A stretch of 64,000 nucleotides of DNA from Bacillus cereus G9842 (GTDB lineage Bacteria > Bacillota > Bacilli > Bacillales > Bacillaceae_G): NCBI RefSeq assembly GCF_000021305.1, contig NC_011772.1, forward strand, positions 3,634,001 to 3,698,000. Reading direction: 5' to 3'. Of this stretch, positions 7,500 through 16,577 are shown piece by piece (the first letter of the stretch is position 1; each line of letters opens with the position of its first letter). The notes beneath the pieces are model-generated. The model was not told where the DNA came from. It saw only the letters and a list, made by a program, of their open reading frames with translations, and ran no database searches. The position numbers were made by a program, and so were the translations under genes.

Positions 7500-9839
7500 A
7501 TGTCTCGTTATAACGACAGTCAAAACAAATTCTCCAAACCATGCTTTCCAAGTAGCGCCGGACGAATCCCAAATACTCCATCAATCCCAATTACTAAAGC
7601 TCAACTTAGAACATTTCGTGCGATTATTATTGATTTAACAAAAATAATCCCAAAACTTTTCGCAAATCCATCTCCCCAAAACATTGAAGATCTAATCGAT
7701 ACATTGAACCTACTAAGTAAATTTATTTGTTCACTAGACGCTACTTCCTCCCTGAAAGCACAAGGGTTAGCTATTATTAAAAACTTAATAACTATATTAA
7801 GAAATCCAACCTTTGTAGCAAGCGCTGTATTTATTGAGCTTCAAAATCTCATTAACTATTTACTATACATTACAAAATTATTCCGAATTGACCCTTGCAC
7901 ACTTCAAGAGCTTCTTAAATTAATAGCAGCATTACAAACTGCTCTAGTTAATTCTGCTTCGTTCATTCAAGGACCTACCGGACCTACTGGGCCTACTGGA
8001 CCAGCAGGCGCTACTGGTGCCACTGGACCTCGAGGTAACACGGGCGCTACTGGACCTCAGGGACCTCAAGGTAACACAGGCGCTACCGGCAATACAGGCG
8101 CTCAAGGACCTGCGGGTGCTACCGGCGCTACTGGACCTCAGGGACCTCAAGGTAACACAGGCGCTACCGGCAATACAGGCGCTCAAGGACCTGCGGGTGC
8201 TACCGGTGCTACCGGACCTCAGGGGCCTCAAGGTAACACAGGCGCTACCGGTGCTACTGGACCTCAAGGTGTTCAAGGTAACACAGGTGCTACAGGTGCT
8301 ACCGGCGCTACTGGACCTCAAGGTCTTCAAGGTAACACGGGTGCTACTGGTGCCACTGGCGCTACTGGTATAGGAGTTACCGGACCTACCGGACCTTCTG
8401 GCGGGCCTCCTGGACCTACTGGACCTCAGGGTAACACGGGTGCTACTGGCGCTACTGGACCTCAAGGTCTTCAAGGTAACACAGGTGCTACGGGTGCCAC
8501 TGGACCTCAAGGTCTTCAAGGTAACACAGGTGCTACGGGTGCTACTGGACCTCAAGGCGTTCAAGGTAACACGGGTGCTACCGGCGCTACGGGTGCTACT
8601 GGACCTCAAGGTGTTCAAGGTAACACGGGTGCTACTGGCGCTACTGGACCTCAAGGTCTTCAAGGTAACACAGGTGCTACGGGTGCCACTGGACCTCAAG
8701 GCGTTCAAGGTAACACGGGTGCTACCGGCGCTACGGGTGCTACTGGACCTCAAGGTGTTCAAGGTAACACAGGTGCTACGGGTGCTACTGGACCTCAAGG
8801 TGTTCAAGGTAACACAGGTGCTACTGGCGCTACTGGACCTCAAGGTCTTCAAGGCAACACGGGTGCCACTGGACCTCAAGGCGTTCAAGGTAACACGGGT
8901 GCTACCGGCGCTACGGGTGCTACTGGACCTCAAGGTCTTCAAGGTAACACGGGTGCTACTGGCGCTACTGGACCTCAAGGTGTTCAAGGTAACACAGGTG
9001 CTACCGGCGCTACTGGACCTCAAGGTCTTCAAGGTAACACAGGTGCTACTGGCGCTACTGGACCTCAAGGTGTTCAAGGTAACACAGGTGCTACTGGCGC
9101 TACTGGACCTCAAGGTCTTCAAGGTAACACAGGTGCTACGGGTGCCACTGGACCTCAAGGTCTTCAAGGTAACACAGGTGCTACCGGCGCTACTGGACCT
9201 CAAGGTCTTCAAGGTAACACAGGTGCTACTGGCGCTACTGGACCTCAAGGTGTTCAAGGTAACACAGGTGCTACTGGCGCTACTGGACCTCAAGGTGTTC
9301 AAGGTAACACAGGTGCTACGGGTGCCACTGGACCTCAAGGCATTCAAGGACCAACGGGTGCTACCGGCGCTACTGGTATAGGAGTTACTGGACCTACTGG
9401 ACCTTCTGGTGGGCCTACCGGACCTACTGGGCCAACTGGACCTAGCTTCCCTGTAGCAACAATTGTTGTAACAAACAATATTCAGCAAACAGTACTGCAA
9501 TTTAATAACTTTATTTTTAGTACTGCAATTAACGTAAACAATATTATCTTCAACGGCACAGATACAGTTACTGTTATCAACGGTGGTATTTATGTAATTA
9601 GCGTATCCATTTCTACAACTGCGCCAGGATGCGCTCCACTCGGAGTAGGAATTTCAATTAATGGAGCAGTCGCAACTGATAATTTCTCTTCAAATTTAAT
9701 AGGCGACTCACTTTCATTTACTACAATCGAAACATTAGTAGCTGGTGCAAGAATTTCTGTCCAATCTACTCTTAATGAGATTACGATTCCTGCGACAGGA
9801 AATACTAACATCCGCCTTACTGTATTTAGAATCGCTTAA
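7500..9839 (+). CDS. BclA-type collagen-like exosporium/spore surface protein
   Basis: Predicted spore-surface fibre protein of 779 residues. Residues 1-157 form a helical leader domain of the kind that precedes collagen-like repeats in B. cereus group proteins; the canonical LVGPTLPPIPP exosporium signal is not seen. Residues 158-647 are uninterrupted Gly-X-Y triplets dominated by [19 protein letters not shown] 15-residue units, with about 25 occurrences of QGNTGATG; threonine in the Y position is the known O-glycan site in BclA. Residues 648-779 resemble the BclA C-terminal jelly-roll trimerisation domain. Two copies of the block [14 protein letters not shown] lie 1008 bases apart, evidence of internal duplication. 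The repeat region is markedly GC-richer than the neighbours and probably length-variable between strains. A strong AGGAGAG site precedes the ATG. Which spore layer it occupies is inference. Confidence 0.9.
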   Translation: MSRYNDSQNKFSKPCFPSSAGRIPNTPSIPITKAQLRTFRAIIIDLTKIIPKLFANPSPQNIEDLIDTLNLLSKFICSLDATSSLKAQGLAIIKNLITILRNPTFVASAVFIELQNLINYLLYITKLFRIDPCTLQELLKLIAALQTALVNSASFIQGPTGPTGPTGPAGATGATGPRGNTGATGPQGPQGNTGATGNTGAQGPAGATGATGPQGPQGNTGATGNTGAQGPAGATGATGPQGPQGNTGATGATGPQGVQGNTGATGATGATGPQGLQGNTGATGATGATGIGVTGPTGPSGGPPGPTGPQGNTGATGATGPQGLQGNTGATGATGPQGLQGNTGATGATGPQGVQGNTGATGATGATGPQGVQGNTGATGATGPQGLQGNTGATGATGPQGVQGNTGATGATGATGPQGVQGNTGATGATGPQGVQGNTGATGATGPQGLQGNTGATGPQGVQGNTGATGATGATGPQGLQGNTGATGATGPQGVQGNTGATGATGPQGLQGNTGATGATGPQGVQGNTGATGATGPQGLQGNTGATGATGPQGLQGNTGATGATGPQGLQGNTGATGATGPQGVQGNTGATGATGPQGVQGNTGATGATGPQGIQGPTGATGATGIGVTGPTGPSGGPTGPTGPTGPSFPVATIVVTNNIQQTVLQFNNFIFSTAINVNNIIFNGTDTVTVINGGIYVISVSISTTAPGCAPLGVGISINGAVATDNFSSNLIGDSLSFTTIETLVAGARISVQSTLNEITIPATGNTNIRLTVFRIA
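7971..9440 (+). repeat. Collagen-like tandem repeat tract (45-bp units)
   Basis: Nested tandem repeats of 9-bp triplets arranged in 45-bp units encoding GPQGVQ/GPQGLQ plus GNTGATGAT. Many units are identical at the nucleotide level, for example the shared motif CAAGGTAACACAGGTGCTAC. Such tracts expand and contract by slippage and recombination and are prone to assembly collapse. Confidence 0.92.
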
Positions 9840-9867
9840 ATTTCACTATATATTGTTTATGACAAAT

Positions 9868-9898
9868 AAAAAAAGAGCGAGAAACTCGCTCTTTTTTT
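9868..9898. terminator. Bidirectional terminator between collagen gene and hfq
   Basis: AAAAAAAGAGCGAG / CTCGCTCTTTTTTT, perfect 14-bp stem with a three-base loop, flanked by A and T runs so it can serve both converging genes. Confidence 0.92.
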
Positions 9899-9919
9899 GT
9901 TATGTACAATAATTCATTA

Positions 9920-10144
9920 CTATTCTAATTCAATTGAAACATTTTTTTGTGGTACAAATGTAGAAATTGCATGTTTATAAATAAGCTGTTGCTTACCTTC
10001 TGTTTCCAGTAGGACTGTAAAATTATCAAATCCTTTAATTAGTCCACGAAGCTGGAAACCATTTAATAAGTACAGCGTAACAAACGTATTTTCTTTACGG
10101 AGTTGATTTAAAAACTGATCTTGAATATTGATTGATTGCTTCAT
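9920..10144 (-). CDS. hfq: RNA chaperone Hfq
   Basis: Hexameric Sm-like RNA-binding protein. The 74-residue protein contains Sm1 ([28 protein letters not shown]) and Sm2 ([13 protein letters not shown]) motifs; the family's YKHA is intact, and the C-terminal tail is short as in other Firmicutes. A strong GAGGAGG site lies seven bases before the ATG. It follows miaA with 21 bases between them, the conserved miaA-hfq order. Confidence 0.97.
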
Positions 10145-10165
10145 GTCGAATCCTCCTCTTTTTCT

Positions 10166-11119
10166 CTACTTACTATTATTCGACTTTACTTGTAACTTTC
10201 CTTCTATGTATCGTAAAATTTCTGACGTTTTTTCACCGTCTGTAACATCAAACCACGTGACATCCATTTTATTACGGAACCACGTTAATTGACGCTTTGC
10301 ATAACGACGCGAATTCGTCTTTAATTGTGATACCGCATCTTCTAAAGAGGCTCGATTCTCAAAATAATCATAGATTTCTTTATATCCAATCGCTTGAATA
10401 GATTGACAATCTCGTATCCCTCTATTATACAGCCCTTCTACTTCCTCTAATAGGCCTTGTTCCATCATCAAATCCACTCGTAAGTTAATGCGATCGTATA
10501 GCATTTCTCGATCCATTGTCAAGCCAATTAATGAAACATCATAGAGTAACTCTTTTTCTTGTTTCTCAATTTGGTCACTCATTTTTTCACCCGTCGTGTG
10601 GAAAATTTCTAACGCCCGAATGACACGTCGTACATTATTTGCATGAATACGCTCTGCACTTTCTGGATCTACTTCTTGCAATTTTTTATGTACATATTCC
10701 ACACCGCGTTCTAAAGCTAACTTTTCCATTTGCTCTCGGTATATCACATCACCAGCATCATCTGTAAACTGATAATCGAATAAAACAGATTGTATATAAA
10801 GACCGGTCCCACCAACTATAATTGGTAATTTACCACGTTCTGTAATTTCTCGAATATGTTTGCGAACACGTTCTTGAAATTCCGCGACAGAAAATGAATC
10901 TTCCGGATTTTTTATATCGACCATATAATGTGGAATTCCGTCCATCTCTGCTTGTGTTACCTTTGCAGTTCCAATATCCATCGTTCGATAGATTTGCATG
11001 GAATCACCACTAATAATTTCACCGTTCAACGCTTTGGCAAGATCGATACTTAACTTCGTCTTTCCAACAGCTGTTGGTCCAATGATGACAGCAACTTTTT
11101 CACGTTGCACTTCTCCCAT
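10166..11119 (-). CDS. miaA: tRNA dimethylallyltransferase MiaA
   Basis: Transfers a dimethylallyl group to N6 of A37 in tRNAs that read UNN codons. The protein has a P-loop GPTAVGKTKLS near residue 13, the substrate-recognition segments GEIISGDSMQIYRTMDIGTAK and PHYMVDIKNPEDSFSV, GGTGLYIQSVL, and the C-terminal QAIGYKEI and RRYAKRQLTWFRN motifs. I start it at the ATG at 11119 (317 residues), which has AGAGAG nine to ten bases upstream; an in-frame TTG three codons earlier is too close to that site. Co-transcribed with hfq. Confidence 0.95.
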   Translation of the reverse strand: MGEVQREKVAVIIGPTAVGKTKLSIDLAKALNGEIISGDSMQIYRTMDIGTAKVTQAEMDGIPHYMVDIKNPEDSFSVAEFQERVRKHIREITERGKLPIIVGGTGLYIQSVLFDYQFTDDAGDVIYREQMEKLALERGVEYVHKKLQEVDPESAERIHANNVRRVIRALEIFHTTGEKMSDQIEKQEKELLYDVSLIGLTMDREMLYDRINLRVDLMMEQGLLEEVEGLYNRGIRDCQSIQAIGYKEIYDYFENRASLEDAVSQLKTNSRRYAKRQLTWFRNKMDVTWFDVTDGEKTSEILRYIEGKLQVKSNNSK

Positions 11120-11299
11120 AGCATTCAACTCTCTTTATGTAATATACTCCATCTATTGATTATACCCAATCTTACCAATTTTAACGGCATGATTGCAAGT
11201 TCTTTCATTTCGGTACATGAAATTACATATAAAAAAGAACATAGTTTGTCCAATTCTGCATATACATGATAAAAATAGTTTCGAGAGGATGAGTTAACT

Positions 11300-11545
11300 A
11301 TGAAACAATCCACCATCAATTTTTCATCTTTGACAAAAGACCTCATTTTAGCTACTTCTACAAAAGAACAAAATTGTTCACAAGAGGAATTATACTTCGC
11401 CCTAAATTGTTTACTACGGGCTTTTCATTCTACTCTCCATGAAACAACATCACATCCAGAAAATAAAAATACAGAATATATACAAACACAATTTTGCAGT
11501 GCATATAAAATTATTACAGGTAAAACTATTTATCCCTTTCAATAA
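11300..11545 (+). CDS. Hypothetical protein of 81 residues
   Basis: An intact small frame starting MKQSTINFSS and containing three cysteines and a polar, helix-prone body. There is no signal peptide, membrane segment or motif I recognise. A GAGAGG sequence lies about eleven bases before the ATG, slightly far, and a strong terminator follows directly, which together support a real gene. It is divergent from miaA. Probably a lineage-specific B. cereus group protein; function unknown. Confidence 0.65.
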   Translation: MKQSTINFSSLTKDLILATSTKEQNCSQEELYFALNCLLRAFHSTLHETTSHPENKNTEYIQTQFCSAYKIITGKTIYPFQ

Positions 11546-11550
11546 TCCAT

Positions 11551-11590
11551 AAAAAGCGGTTGCTTACATAATTTCAAGCAACCGCTTTTT
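11551..11590. terminator. Bidirectional terminator
   Basis: Fifteen-bp perfect stem AAAAAGCGGTTGCTT / AAGCAACCGCTTTTT with a ten-base loop, between the 81-residue gene and the converging SH3/3D gene. Confidence 0.92.
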
Positions 11591-11607
11591 ATATTAATAT
11601 CGATAAC

Positions 11608-12540
11608 CTATTGTATAACTTTCACTTTTACAGATTTGCGCCCCCAGCTATTAGCACTACCATCTGAACCGACTAATACATCAATACGATTTCCTTTAAT
11701 CGCACCACCAGTGTCTCCAGCAATCGCTTCTCCATATCCTTCTACCCATACTTTTGAGCCAAGCGGAATTACTTTCGGATCAACAGCAATTACTTTCATA
11801 TTTGGATTTGCTGTCAAATCATGCCCCATTGCAGTTAATACACGACCACCATACGAACCATTCTCACTCGGATCTGCTGTATATGCCGTCGCTTCTACTG
11901 TAATTTCACGACCACCAGTAGGCGCACTTTTTTCAGTAGATTTCGCAACTGGTTTTGCAGCCGGCTTTTCTTTTACCACAGGTTTACTTGATTCTACATT
12001 CTTAATAGAATCGTTACTCTTAACAGACTCTTTATTCTTAACTGCTGTATTATTTTTAACCGGCGCTTCTTCTTGAGCTACAACTTCTTTCTTTTCAATT
12101 ACAGGTGCCGTTCCTGTTAAAAATGGCACGTGAACATATCCGACTTTTCCATTGTAGTCGAATTGTAACCATTCATTTTGAACTTGATTCGTCGTTTCAA
12201 TCACATCATCTTTATTAAGTTTACCTAAAATTTCAGAATCAGTATTCGCTCCAGCACGAACATTTAATACGCCCGCCGTTACATAATATGTGCTCCTTGT
12301 AAACTCAGCACTTACAAACGCTTCCTTACCGTTTAACTTAATTTTTGTCCATCCATTTTCTGTATTTATAACATCTAGTGTATTCCCACTTAACACTTTA
12401 CCTACAAGCTTTGACTCTACATTTGGGTTTTCTCTAACATTTAATACGTCTGTTGTTACAATTGTTTCCGCTTTAGCAGAACCTGCAAAAATCCCAAGAC
12501 CAAAAACTGCTGCTGTTGCTATACTTAATAATTTTTTCAT
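11608..12540 (-). CDS. Secreted cell-wall protein with SH3b and 3D domains (YocH-like)
   Basis: Secreted peptidoglycan-binding and probably hydrolytic protein. From the ATG at 12540 (310 residues; GGAGGC six bases upstream) it has a signal peptide MKKLLSIATAAVFGLGIFAGSAKA, two SH3b modules (about 25-80 and 88-145), a Lys/Ser/Val-rich linker (about 150-220), and a C-terminal 3D domain with the family's aspartates in IAVDPKVIPLG, AGDTGGAIKG and NRIDVLV. 3D domains resemble lytic transglycosylases of the MltA type. Upstream codons in frame (to 12576) lack a ribosome site and would spoil the signal peptide. In B. subtilis the related YocH is controlled by WalRK. Confidence 0.9.
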   Translation of the reverse strand: MKKLLSIATAAVFGLGIFAGSAKAETIVTTDVLNVRENPNVESKLVGKVLSGNTLDVINTENGWTKIKLNGKEAFVSAEFTRSTYYVTAGVLNVRAGANTDSEILGKLNKDDVIETTNQVQNEWLQFDYNGKVGYVHVPFLTGTAPVIEKKEVVAQEEAPVKNNTAVKNKESVKSNDSIKNVESSKPVVKEKPAAKPVAKSTEKSAPTGGREITVEATAYTADPSENGSYGGRVLTAMGHDLTANPNMKVIAVDPKVIPLGSKVWVEGYGEAIAGDTGGAIKGNRIDVLVGSDGSANSWGRKSVKVKVIQ

Positions 12541-12844
12541 GAATAGCCTCCATTTGCTTTGTTTTCGTATTTTCATTATAGCAACAGATTTTTAGAATTT
12601 TTAGAAATCACACAATTACAAAGCATTCGTAATATACGATTAATGAGCTGTAACATAAATTTCCATATTAATAAAATGTATTTTTAATACAATCTCCAAT
12701 GGTTTTCATATATTTTTTACATACGAGCACAAGAACTTTTTCCAGAAAAAATTACAGTGTTACTTTTTTGTTACAAAAAACCCAAAATTCATTACATCTT
12801 TTACCAAAAAGCATCAATATTCCATTGTTAACCTATTTTTTTGT
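12541..12844. other. Intergenic region upstream of SH3/3D gene
   Basis: About 300 bases with no supported gene. Minus-strand TATAAT (complement of 12575-12580) preceded by TGC is a likely -10 for the SH3/3D gene. Further upstream the region is AT-rich and contains TGTAAC-AAAAA-AGTAAC on the minus strand (around 12760-12775), resembling but not matching a WalR direct repeat. Confidence 0.5.
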
Positions 12845-12876
12845 AATAAAAAGAAAGCAGCTACTAAAAGCTGCTC
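12845..12876 (-). terminator. Terminator of fru operon
   Basis: Perfect AGCAGCT / AGCTGCT stem (12856-12875) with a six-base loop and a minus-strand TTTCTTTTT tail, 13 bases after the fruA stop. Confidence 0.85.
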
Positions 12877-12888
12877 TCTTTTCATTTG

Positions 12889-14745
12889 TTATTGAACTTT
12901 CTTTTTCCAAACACCTAGCATAATAGCCGAGACAATCGTTCCAATTAATATAGAGAAAATATATAGTAACGGTTTATTTACTAATGCTATTACAAATAAT
13001 CCACCATGCGGTGCCGGTAATGTAATTTGGAATAACATAGATAACGCACCTGCAATACTTGAACCAACAACACAACTTACGATTACTCGAACCGGATCTG
13101 CAGCTGCAAACGGAATCGCACCTTCTGTAATGAACGATGCTCCCATAATATAATTTGTTAAACCAGATTTACGTTCCGCTTCTGTAAACTTTGATTTAAA
13201 GAATGTAGTTGCGAATGCAATCGCAAGTGGCGGTACCATACCACCAGCCATAACTGCTGAGTGCACTCCAAAATTCTGTGCTTCTATTGCAGCAATACCA
13301 AACGTAAATGCCGCTTTATTAATTGGACCACCCATATCAATTGCCATCATACCACCTAAAATAAGACCTAGTAATATAGCATTCGTACCATTTAAACCAT
13401 TTAACCACCCTGTCAACATTTCATTTAATGCTACTACAGGCGGAATTACTACTTTTTGCATTACAACTCCTGTAATCAATAATCCAAAGACTGGATATAA
13501 CAAAACAGGTTTAATTCCTTCTAATTGTACTGGTAGTCCTGAAAATAATCTTTTTAACCCTAAAACAACATATCCAGCTAAGAAACCAGCAATTAATCCA
13601 CCTAAAAATCCAGCATTCGCATTCGCCGCTAAAAATCCACCTACAACACCAGGCATAAAACCAGGACGATCAGCAATAGAGCTTGCAATAAATCCAGCTA
13701 AAATTGGTACAAGGAATAAAAACGCACCTGTTTTTCCTCCACCAATTGACATGAACAATTCAGCTAAAGGACCTTCCGCCTTTATACCACCAAACGAAAA
13801 TGCTAGCGCTATTAAAATCCCGCCACCAACAACGAATGGAAGCATATTACTTACACCGCTCATTAAATGCTTATAAATTCCTAATCCTTTTTCTCTCTCA
13901 ATACTTTCTGTTTTCCCATCCTCTTTTACACCTTTAAAGATTGGTGCATCTTGTTTGACAGCTCGTTTAAGCAGATTTTCCGTTTTTCTAATCCCATCAG
14001 CAACTGGCACTTGAATGACATGTTTACCAGCAAAACGATTCATTTCTACTTGTTTATCTGCCGCAACAATAATAGCTGTTGCACGTTCAATATCCTCTTT
14101 CGTTAAACCGTTTTTAATACCTGTTGATCCGTTCGTTTCAACTTTAATCGCTATTCCTAACTCTGCCGCTTTTGCTTTTAAGCTATCCGCCGCCATATAT
14201 GTGTGAGCGATTCCAGTTGGGCAAGCTGTAACAGCAAGTACGTACGGTTCATTTCCTTCTGGTTTTGCAACTTCAATCTCTTCTTCTTTTTCATTCTCTT
14301 TTTCATCAAATAGTTGAAGAAGCTCACTTTCATCCTTCGCTTCTAATAGTTGCTTGCGAAACCCTTCATCCATTAATAATGTCGATAAACGAGACAACGT
14401 TTCTAAATGAGTATTATTCGCTCCTTCACTTGCAGCAATCATAAAGAATAAGTGTGCCGGTTGTCCATCAAGCGACTCATAATTGATACCGCTTACACTT
14501 CTACCAAAACAAATCGATGGTTGTTTAACAGCCTTTGTCTTCGCATGAGGTATTGCAATACCTTCCCCTATTCCAGTCGTACTTTGGGACTCCCGCTTTA
14601 AAATAGCTTCTTTAAATTCCGTTTTACTATTTAAACGATTTGCCCCGTTTAATTTCTCAACTAATTCATCTATGACAGCTTCTTTATTTGAAGCTGTCAT
14701 ATCCATAATGACTGTATCCCTTTTTAATAGTTCTGTAATTTTCAT
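12889..14745 (-). CDS. fruA: PTS fructose-specific EIIABC permease
   Basis: Membrane phosphotransferase that imports fructose as fructose-1-phosphate. The 618-residue fusion has domains in the order IIA (about 1-145, with the phosphorylated His in IPHAKT), IIB (about 168-265, with the phosphocysteine in TACPTGIAHT) and IIC (about 285-615), which has roughly nine membrane helices and the GGPINKAAFTFG motif. It is the last gene of fruR-fruK-fruA and starts 13 bases after fruK. All phosphorylation sites are intact. Confidence 0.96.
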   Translation of the reverse strand: MKITELLKRDTVIMDMTASNKEAVIDELVEKLNGANRLNSKTEFKEAILKRESQSTTGIGEGIAIPHAKTKAVKQPSICFGRSVSGINYESLDGQPAHLFFMIAASEGANNTHLETLSRLSTLLMDEGFRKQLLEAKDESELLQLFDEKENEKEEEIEVAKPEGNEPYVLAVTACPTGIAHTYMAADSLKAKAAELGIAIKVETNGSTGIKNGLTKEDIERATAIIVAADKQVEMNRFAGKHVIQVPVADGIRKTENLLKRAVKQDAPIFKGVKEDGKTESIEREKGLGIYKHLMSGVSNMLPFVVGGGILIALAFSFGGIKAEGPLAELFMSIGGGKTGAFLFLVPILAGFIASSIADRPGFMPGVVGGFLAANANAGFLGGLIAGFLAGYVVLGLKRLFSGLPVQLEGIKPVLLYPVFGLLITGVVMQKVVIPPVVALNEMLTGWLNGLNGTNAILLGLILGGMMAIDMGGPINKAAFTFGIAAIEAQNFGVHSAVMAGGMVPPLAIAFATTFFKSKFTEAERKSGLTNYIMGASFITEGAIPFAAADPVRVIVSCVVGSSIAGALSMLFQITLPAPHGGLFVIALVNKPLLYIFSILIGTIVSAIMLGVWKKKVQ

Positions 14746-14758
14746 ATGTTGCTTCCCC

Positions 14759-15670
14759 CTATCGCTTAGCTACAATTACTTGCGACAATAATTCTTCTAC
14801 TTTTTCCTTCTTACATAAATCAGCTGAAAATGCTGTTGCACTCCCTGTTGCAACGCCGTATTGAAATGCCTTTTCAATATCTTTTGTCTGTTCATATTTG
14901 CCTACAAACCCTGCAACAAGAGAATCTCCGGCCCCAACTGAATTAATTACAACACCTTTTGGAACAGTCGCTTCATATATACCTTCTGCCGTAAATAATA
15001 AAGCTCCCTCTCCAGCCATCGATACGATAACGTGTTTTACACCTTGTTCAATTAATTTTCTTCCATAAGGTAAAATGTCTTCTACTGTTGAAAGCTCCAC
15101 TCCAAACAACTCACCAAGTTCATGGTGGTTTGGCTTAATTAAAAACGGCTTATTTTTAATTACATGTTGCAGTGCACTTCCACTTGCATCTACTACTACA
15201 CGAATACCTTTTTCAGCTCCAAACGCAGCAATTGATTCGTAAAAGGTACTTGGAATAGAGACTGGTACACTCCCAGCGAGTACAACACAATCTCCAGGTT
15301 GCATACTCTCAATTTTTTTCATTAACTGTTCGAACTGCTCTTTTGTTACAATAGGACCTTGGCCATTTAATTCTGTTTCTTCTTTCCCTTTTATTTTCAC
15401 ATTAATGCGAGTATCTTCATCTACTTGGACGAAGTTTGTTGTTACACCTTCCGTCTGTAATACCTCTTTAATAAATTGACCAGTAAATCCACCAGTAAAT
15501 CCAAGTGCTATATTTTTAACACCTAAACGCTGAAGAACACGAGAAACATTAATTCCTTTTCCTCCAGGAAACTTCATATCTTTCTCCGCTCGATTTATTG
15601 TTCCTAAATCAAAAGAAGGAACTTGCACTACATAATCAATAGATGGGTTTAAAGTAACTGTATAGATCAT
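14759..15670 (-). CDS. fruK: 1-phosphofructokinase
   Basis: PfkB-family kinase that converts fructose-1-phosphate from the adjacent permease into fructose-1,6-bisphosphate. The 303-residue protein has the N-terminal substrate motif PGGKGINVSRVL, LAGSVPVS, and the C-terminal catalytic signature NSVGAGDSLVAGF with its Asp base. The start overlaps the end of fruR by four bases, indicating translational coupling. Confidence 0.95.
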   Translation of the reverse strand: MIYTVTLNPSIDYVVQVPSFDLGTINRAEKDMKFPGGKGINVSRVLQRLGVKNIALGFTGGFTGQFIKEVLQTEGVTTNFVQVDEDTRINVKIKGKEETELNGQGPIVTKEQFEQLMKKIESMQPGDCVVLAGSVPVSIPSTFYESIAAFGAEKGIRVVVDASGSALQHVIKNKPFLIKPNHHELGELFGVELSTVEDILPYGRKLIEQGVKHVIVSMAGEGALLFTAEGIYEATVPKGVVINSVGAGDSLVAGFVGKYEQTKDIEKAFQYGVATGSATAFSADLCKKEKVEELLSQVIVAKR

Positions 15671-16419
15671 TGTTTATCAGCCTCAATTACATTGGTTTGT
15701 TTTTTATATTTTTCTAAATCAATTTCTAAATGGTTTGTAATAATATTTGCATCTTCAACATTTGCAATTTTCGCAAACGCAACTTCTGAAAACTTACTTT
15801 CATCAATTAAGAAATATCCTTCGTTTGCTAATGTTAATGCCATTTGTTTTAGGAGCGCTTCTTCTGGATCTGGCGTTGTAAAGCCAAGCTGTTCATGTAC
15901 ACCATTTGCACCTAAAAAACATTTATCAAAGCGATACTTCTGCATACTTTCCTGTGCCATAGCACCGATTAAAGCTTTCGTCCTACTCTTCATCATTCCG
16001 CCTAGTAAATACGCACGAATATTATTTTCAACTAAAGCTTCAATATGCATAAGTCCATTCGTAACGACAGTAACATCTTTATTGATTAAAAATGGAATCA
16101 TTTCAAATGTTGTACTCCCTGCATCTAAATAAATACAATCACCTTGTTCAACAACGCTAGCCGCATAATTAGCAATTTGTTGTTTTATTTGAATGTTTTT
16201 GGATGATTTTTCAACCATCGTTGGTTCTTGCCCTTTTCCTGTTAAAACAGCGGCACCACCATGAACTCTTTTTAATAACCTTTGCTTTTCCAATTGTGCT
16301 AAATCACGGCGAATTGTCGACTCAGAGCTTTCTGTTCTTTCAACTAATTGCTGTAATTTTACAACTTTCTGTTCTTTTACAAGTTGCAATATCATTTGAT
16401 GACGTTCAGGAGTTAACAT
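15667..16419 (-). CDS. fruR: DeoR-family fructose operon regulator
   Basis: DNA-binding regulator whose sugar-phosphate ligand is expected to be fructose-1-phosphate. The 250-residue protein starts at the ATG at 16419 (MLTPERHQMIL), eight bases after a GAGGTG site. It has an N-terminal DeoR helix-turn-helix (about 5-60, with SESTIRRDLAQLEKQ) and a C-terminal sensor domain with YLDAGSTTFEM and LIDESKF. It heads the operon and lies directly downstream of four tandem 10-bp repeats likely to be its operators. Confidence 0.94.
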   Translation of the reverse strand: MLTPERHQMILQLVKEQKVVKLQQLVERTESSESTIRRDLAQLEKQRLLKRVHGGAAVLTGKGQEPTMVEKSSKNIQIKQQIANYAASVVEQGDCIYLDAGSTTFEMIPFLINKDVTVVTNGLMHIEALVENNIRAYLLGGMMKSRTKALIGAMAQESMQKYRFDKCFLGANGVHEQLGFTTPDPEEALLKQMALTLANEGYFLIDESKFSEVAFAKIANVEDANIITNHLEIDLEKYKKQTNVIEADKQ

Positions 16420-16443
16420 TTTATTCACCTCTTCTTTGATTAC

Positions 16444-16472
16444 AGTATAATGAAAACGGTCACAAAAATCAA
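16444..16472 (-). promoter_or_regulatory. fruRKA sigma-A promoter
   Basis: Minus-strand -35 TTGATT (complement of 16467-16472) and -10 TATACT (complement of 16444-16449), exactly 17 bases apart, about 25 bases before the fruR start. Confidence 0.78.
16451..16464. promoter_or_regulatory. CcpA catabolite-responsive element (cre)
   Basis: TGAAAACGGTCACA matches the cre consensus TGWAANCGNTNWCA at every fixed position. It sits inside the -35/-10 spacer of the fru promoter, where CcpA binding would block transcription when glucose is present. Confidence 0.75.
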
Positions 16473-16473
16473 C

Positions 16474-16513
16474 CATAAACAATCAAAAATAATCATAAAC
16501 ATTCATAAACGCT
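16474..16513. repeat. Four tandem 10-bp repeats, probable FruR operators
   Basis: Four consecutive decamers on the plus strand: CATAAACAAT, CAAAAATAAT, CATAAACATT, CATAAACGCT. They abut the -35 of the fru promoter, one helical turn per unit. DeoR-family regulators often bind tandem repeats at their own promoters; assignment to FruR is inferred from position. Confidence 0.7.
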
Positions 16514-16525
16514 TATAAAAAACAA

Positions 16526-16567
16526 AAAAGAAACCTATTCGATCAAACAATCAAATAGGTTTCTTTT
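16526..16567 (-). terminator. Terminator of alcohol dehydrogenase gene
   Basis: Fourteen-bp stem AAAAGAAACCTATT / AATAGGTTTCTTTT followed on the minus strand by TTGTTTTTT, eleven bases past the stop. Confidence 0.88.
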
Positions 16568-16577
16568 CTAAATTCAC

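Noticed and set aside
7944..9500. 518-codon open frame on the strand opposite the collagen gene, with two more long frames in the +2 frame (8017-8373 and 8440-9381)
   Set aside because: Low-complexity repeats ([19 protein letters not shown] and [16 protein letters not shown]) produced by the 9/45-bp periodicity of the collagen tract; no ribosome sites, and the collagen frame explains the sequence.
12755..12780. WalR-type direct repeat upstream of the SH3/3D gene
   Set aside because: The second half-site begins AGTAAC rather than TGTAAC, and it lies over 200 bases from the start; noted only as a resemblance.
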